Origin: Planctomycetota bacterium
GTDB taxonomy: Bacteria > Planctomycetota > UBA11346
Length of the DNA: 64,000 bases
Direction: 5' to 3'
Assembly: GCA_016745075.1 (NCBI GenBank)
Contig: JADGDD010000001.1
Location: forward strand, 125,125 to 189,124
A program made the translations under genes and the position numbers. How positions within the stretch are numbered: position 1 is the first letter of the stretch; every line of letters begins with the position of its first letter. The notes under the pieces were generated by a model. It saw nothing but the letters and a program-made list of their open reading frames with translations, had not been told where the DNA came from and searched no databases. Below are positions 60,713-64,000 of this stretch, piece after piece.

Positions 60713-61578
60713 AGGAGTTTATGCTTCTTCATACAGGTAATGAGTTCAGCTCTTTTTCCGCTGCTCATTGGTACCAGTGGTAGACGGAACGATTCATGGC
60801 ATTTGCCCAGTTCAACCAGTGCTGTTTTTGCTGGGATAGGGTTTGTTTCACAGAAGGCCACTTGAGTAAGTTCGTGGACAATGCCGTGTAATCTACGGGC
60901 TTCAGCCATATCGCCAGCATGCGCAGCTTTACACATATCACTAACAAGGCGCGGAGCAAAGTTTGCAACAACGCTAATAGTGCCAGATCCACCAATAGCC
61001 ATTAATGGCCAAGTGAGGCCGTCTTCTCCAGAGAGTACACGAACGCCAGAGTTTAAGAGTGCTAGTGCCTGATCAAGGCTACCGGAGGCTTCTTTCACGC
61101 TATCTATATTACCGAGTTCGGCAACGCGAGCAGCGGTTTCTGGAGCCAAGTTTACGCCAGTCCGGCTTGGTACATTATACAGTACCATTGGTAAAGGCAT
61201 GGCTTCACGTACGGCTTTAAAGTGCTGAAAGATGCCTTCTTGAGTTGGTTTGTTATAATAAGGTGTGATGGTGAGGATTGCATCAGCGCCATTTTTTTCT
61301 GCGGCACAGGCAAGACTTACTGCTTCACGTGTGCAGTTAGAGCCGGCACCAGCAAGAACGGGAATTCGACCTGCTGCATATTCAGCAGTGAGGCGAATCA
61401 TTTCATGTTGCTCATCATGGGTAAACACTGGGCTTTCACCAGTGGTGCCACAAGGAAGCAAAGCGTTTGTGCCTTGCTCAACATGCCAGTCTACCAATGC
61501 CTTGAGGGCGGCTGTATCTATGGCGGACCCATCTTCTGTCCATGGAGTGACCAAGGCCACAATGCTACCACTCAACAT
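60709..61578 (-). CDS. dapA: 4-hydroxy-tetrahydrodipicolinate synthase
   Basis: A 289-residue aldolase-type TIM barrel that condenses pyruvate and aspartate semialdehyde in lysine/diaminopimelate synthesis. Catalytic Lys162 lies in DSVKEASGSLDQ, Tyr134 in VLYNVPSRTG, and Thr44-Thr45 in GTTGESPVF. AAGGAG stands 7 bases before ATG 61578; an in-frame upstream start at 61605 is rejected. Together with dapD (57757) this gives two diaminopimelate genes in the window on opposite strands. Coupled to pgsA by ATGA. 63 bases separate it from pdxJ. Confidence 0.96.
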   Translation of the reverse strand: MLSGSIVALVTPWTEDGSAIDTAALKALVDWHVEQGTNALLPCGTTGESPVFTHDEQHEMIRLTAEYAAGRIPVLAGAGSNCTREAVSLACAAEKNGADAILTITPYYNKPTQEGIFQHFKAVREAMPLPMVLYNVPSRTGVNLAPETAARVAELGNIDSVKEASGSLDQALALLNSGVRVLSGEDGLTWPLMAIGGSGTISVVANFAPRLVSDMCKAAHAGDMAEARRLHGIVHELTQVAFCETNPIPAKTALVELGKCHESFRLPLVPMSSGKRAELITCMKKHKLL

Positions 61579-61641
61579 GTTGTACTCCTTTTTCTGGGTG
61601 CCCAAAATGAGGCTCTTTTTCTGATGGGCAAGCGTGCTTTT

Positions 61642-62394
61642 TTATTGGTTAAGCAATGTTTTCATTTCATGCACAGCTTGCTGCATGCCTACGAGCAAGG
61701 CTCGGGCGACAATCGTATGGCCAATGTTGTATTCACAGGCTTGGATAAGGCCAATCAGATCAGAAACGTTGTGATAGGTAATGCCGTGGCCAGCGTGGCA
61801 AAGCATGCCGCACTCATTCACGACTTCGCTAGCAATGCGTAGACGTTCCAGTTGTTGATCACGTTCGTTGATGCTTTCTTGCATACCAGTTTGTTTTGCC
61901 GCCAACCATGCATTTGCCCATGTACCAGTGTGCAGTTCTACTGCTTGTGCGCCAAGATCGTGCGCCTTACGAATAGTATCAGTATCTGGCTCAATAAATA
62001 AACTGACTTGGGTGCCGTTGTCTTGTAGTTGAGTAATGGCGCTCCGCAGTTCATCTACATTGCGATCAAGGTTAAGGCCACCCTCGGTTGTCAGTTCTTC
62101 ACGATTCTCGGGAACAAGACAGACTTGTTGTGGGCGCAGGTCAAGAGCCGTTTCCAATACCTCGTCATCTTCATGTAGGGCCATTTCAAGATTAAGAGTA
62201 CCAGCAACGGTTTGGCTGAGGAGTACAACATCTCTATATTGAATGTGCCGTCTATCACCACGTAAATGTACGGTAATGCCATCAGCACCACCCAATTCGG
62301 CTAGTACAGCCGCTTGCACTGGGTCTGGTTCCACCGTTTGGCGGGCTTGTCTGACGGTGGCGACGTGATCAATGTTAACTCCGAGTCGTATCAT
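61642..62394 (-). CDS. pdxJ: Pyridoxine 5'-phosphate synthase
   Basis: A 250-residue TIM barrel of the DXP-dependent vitamin B6 route that condenses 1-deoxyxylulose 5-phosphate and aminohydroxyacetone phosphate. The N-terminal RLGVNIDHVATVRQARQTVE and GGADGITVHLRGDRRHIQYR, and later ELHTGTWANAW and CHAGHGITYHNV are standard motifs. Cytoplasmic. The start ATG lies next to a divergent gap of 145 bases toward the BioF-type gene. Upstream of dapA in the same orientation, so possibly the first gene of a pdxJ-dapA-pgsA transcript. Confidence 0.96.
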   Translation of the reverse strand: MIRLGVNIDHVATVRQARQTVEPDPVQAAVLAELGGADGITVHLRGDRRHIQYRDVVLLSQTVAGTLNLEMALHEDDEVLETALDLRPQQVCLVPENREELTTEGGLNLDRNVDELRSAITQLQDNGTQVSLFIEPDTDTIRKAHDLGAQAVELHTGTWANAWLAAKQTGMQESINERDQQLERLRIASEVVNECGMLCHAGHGITYHNVSDLIGLIQACEYNIGHTIVARALLVGMQQAVHEMKTLLNQ

Positions 62395-62539
62395 GCGTTG
62401 GATGTTCGTTAAACTTTAAGATGAGGCAAGCTAGGAAAATGACCAATGCTGTAGTCTGAGCATACCCGCTTACTTGTGCACTAAGAGAGAGTTGTCACTA
62501 TCTTCGTTCAAGAATAGAAGAAGCGATGGAGATGGACTG

Positions 62540-63742
62540 GTGCTAGACCGTTTGTGTGCAGATTTGCGTGATGAGTGTGAAATGCTTCAAGAATCTGGAG
62601 CTTTGCGTCAGCGGCCAGTTATCGATTCTCCTAATGGTCGTGTGGTCATTGTTGGTGGTGGCTATGGTAAACGCACCAAATTACATAATTGGGCAAGTAA
62701 TGATTATTTAGCGGCAACGAGCTCGATTCGTGTAAAAAACGCCGCTCGTCGGGCTTTACGGCAATATGGAACTGGTGCAGGTTCAGCCCGATTACTTTCT
62801 GGTGGCTTACGTTGTCATAAGCGGCTAGAAGAACGGCTTACCCATTGGCTTCAGCCAGATATTGAACACCACTATGATACGGTGATTGGGCCAACCGGAT
62901 TTCAAACAAACATGGCCGTGCTGGTCAGTTTAGCTGATCATAAAAATGATGTCATTATACTCGACCGTCTTTGTCATGCATCCATGTATGATGGCGCTCG
63001 TTTGGCTGCTGGATCACTGACCCGTTTTCGTCACAACGATAGTGAAGATTTACGTACGCAATTAGCACGTGCATCAACAGCACGGCGAAAGATTGTTTGT
63101 ATAGAAAGTATCTATTCCATGGATGGGGATGAGGCTGATCTTCAGCAGCTAAGAGCCGTCTGTGATGAAATGGGAGCTATTCTACTTGTTGATGAGGCAC
63201 ATGCCCTTGGTGTTTTAGGCCCAGCAGGGCGCGGCTTATGTGCTGAACAATCTATTCGTCCAGACTTGATTATGGGGACTTGTTCCAAAAGCCTTGGAGC
63301 GCAGGGTGGTTTTGCCTGTGGTCGTTCAGAAATTATAGAGTGGATTGTGAATCGAGGCCGTTCGCTTATTTATTCTACCGCATTAAGTCCCGCTTCTTGT
63401 GGTGCTGCCATTGAAGTGCTTAACCTGTTGCGTGATAGACCTGATATGGGAAGGCCTTTAGCCGCTTCATCTGTTCGTATACGTACCGCTTTAAGAGAGC
63501 AGGGTTGGTCTGTGCCAGAAGGGCGATCTCCTATTATTCCTGTAGTGGTTGGCGATCAGCAGCGTGCCGTTGCTCTATCTGCGGCTCTCCGTGAACGAGG
63601 ACATTTTGCCCCTGCAATTAGGCCGCCAACAGTTCCTCCTCGTGAATGCCGTTTACGTATAAGTCTTACTTTGGCCCATACAGAGTCTGATATTCAGCGT
63701 TTTTTACGAATAATGGCAGACCTTTATGGTAAAAAACCATAA
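62540..63742 (+). CDS. BioF/KBL-type PLP-dependent acyltransferase (8-amino-7-oxononanoate synthase-like)
   Basis: About 400 residues from GTG 62540, with GGAG 8 bases upstream; a TTG start at 62474 gives the longer reading. The class of alpha-oxoamine synthases joins an acyl-CoA to an amino acid with loss of CO2. Motifs: HNWASNDYLAATSS near residue 51-64, YGTGAGSARLLSGG, LLVDEAHALGVLGPAGRG, and PLP lysine in GTCSKSLGAQGG near 250. BioF (pimeloyl-ACP plus alanine) is the best guess, but 2-amino-3-ketobutyrate ligase or serine palmitoyltransferase cannot be excluded. No other biotin genes are adjacent. Confidence 0.87.
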   Translation: MLDRLCADLRDECEMLQESGALRQRPVIDSPNGRVVIVGGGYGKRTKLHNWASNDYLAATSSIRVKNAARRALRQYGTGAGSARLLSGGLRCHKRLEERLTHWLQPDIEHHYDTVIGPTGFQTNMAVLVSLADHKNDVIILDRLCHASMYDGARLAAGSLTRFRHNDSEDLRTQLARASTARRKIVCIESIYSMDGDEADLQQLRAVCDEMGAILLVDEAHALGVLGPAGRGLCAEQSIRPDLIMGTCSKSLGAQGGFACGRSEIIEWIVNRGRSLIYSTALSPASCGAAIEVLNLLRDRPDMGRPLAASSVRIRTALREQGWSVPEGRSPIIPVVVGDQQRAVALSAALRERGHFAPAIRPPTVPPRECRLRISLTLAHTESDIQRFLRIMADLYGKKP

Positions 63743-63838
63743 AATATCTCCATATATTGTATCAATCGTTTCTTTTGTCTCTATATAATCCCCGTTTCTT
63801 TTCGTTTGCAAAATACGTTACAGGTGCATCATACAGCT

Positions 63839-64000
63839 ATGCGCGTATCAGCTAGTACACACGCCCTGTTGGCGAACGGTGAAGAGGTTTTGATTGGTGG
63901 AGTGCCGTATACCGTGGAGGCATTTATTGGCTCTGGTGGCACAGCGACGGTCTTTCGAGTATGTAGTCCAACTGGGACTCGATTTGCTCTCAAGATGGCA
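63839..64000 (+). CDS. Hanks-type serine/threonine protein kinase (N-terminal part, cut by window edge)
   Basis: ATG 63839 opens a frame of 54 codons running off the right edge. It shows the start of a protein kinase: YTVEAFIGSGGTATVFRVCS with the glycine-rich loop GSGGTATV at 31-38, then GTRFALKMA with the ATP-binding Lys52. The 38 residues that precede are not typical, and no membrane segment is visible yet. A TATAAT box (63783-63788) lies upstream, with only a weak -35, so a promoter is possible. Hanks-type kinases are abundant in Planctomycetota. The catalytic loop lies outside the window. Confidence 0.8.
   Translation, partial: MRVSASTHALLANGEEVLIGGVPYTVEAFIGSGGTATVFRVCSPTGTRFALKMA

Noticed and set aside
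61222..61842. 206-codon ORF on the plus strand over dapA and pdxJ
   Set aside because: Antisense to two certain genes, Cys/His/Phe-rich, no motif.

Overview
The window is a gene-dense stretch of a bacterial chromosome with no plasmid, phage or CRISPR signature. Several traits point to the PVC superphylum, most likely Planctomycetota or Lentisphaerota/Kiritimatiellota-type bacteria: Gram-negative style lipoproteins, DUF1559-like pseudopilins with a Cys-(x)3-Leu motif, two giant DUF4388-type proteins with PEGA and beta-propeller parts, a sulfatase beside an AraC regulator, a Hanks-type kinase, a planctomycete-style integrase/transposase relic, and MurJ with Dap genes. This placement is inferred from gene content; no rRNA or tRNA is present to confirm it. 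Many neighbouring genes overlap by ATGA, so operons are tight and starts can often be fixed from them.

Layout. 1-10459 (minus strand): sufD (cut by the left edge), sufC, sufB and a NifU/IscU-like protein that lacks the scaffold cysteines; then an EboF-like phosphatase-superfamily protein, a DUF4340-like protein, a fused ABC-2 permease/GldG protein and its ATPase; then a small ORF resembling a broken nucleotidyltransferase, and purM. 10559-12025: a lipoprotein, closed by a two-way terminator facing uvrA and an LD-carboxypeptidase. 15999-24285 (plus): two giant tandem paralogues (DUF4388-like head, one membrane segment, PEGA, beta-propeller), translationally coupled to tsaE. 24316-36643: a family 2 glycosyltransferase, an APH-like kinase, two pseudopilin-type proteins, purU, murJ, a CbiK-type chelatase, AraC regulator plus sulfatase, a lone ketoacyl synthase and citrate synthase.

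36877-46931 (minus): PfkB kinase, a spermidine-synthase-like enzyme split into membrane and methyltransferase-fold proteins, a lipoprotein, a large exported protein, a gamma-carbonic-anhydrase-like protein and a DMT transporter; next a decayed integrase-type transposase that apparently cut off a gene formerly coupled to the DMT transporter; then an MFS-HEAT repeat protein. 47008-54630 (minus): an 80-residue conserved-looking protein, a sodium:alanine-type symporter, valS, and a DUF1854 protein with its ABC exporter. 54631-55479 is a gene-poor, AT-rich island with several inverted repeats. 55480-64000: priA, dapD, a small membrane protein whose ribosome site and start codon lie in a palindrome, a MORN-repeat lipoprotein, pgsA-dapA, pdxJ, a BioF-type enzyme, and the first 54 codons of a Hanks-type protein kinase.

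Most genes are housekeeping: Fe-S assembly, purine synthesis, excision repair, lysine/peptidoglycan precursors, vitamin B6, central carbon. The parts most worth a second look are the giant DUF4388/PEGA/propeller pair, the cysteine-poor NifU-like protein at the head of the suf genes, the ABC-DUF1854 pair beside a repeat-rich island, the RBS-covering palindrome at 58944-58974, and the two gene relics at 9083-9256 and 43864-44650.
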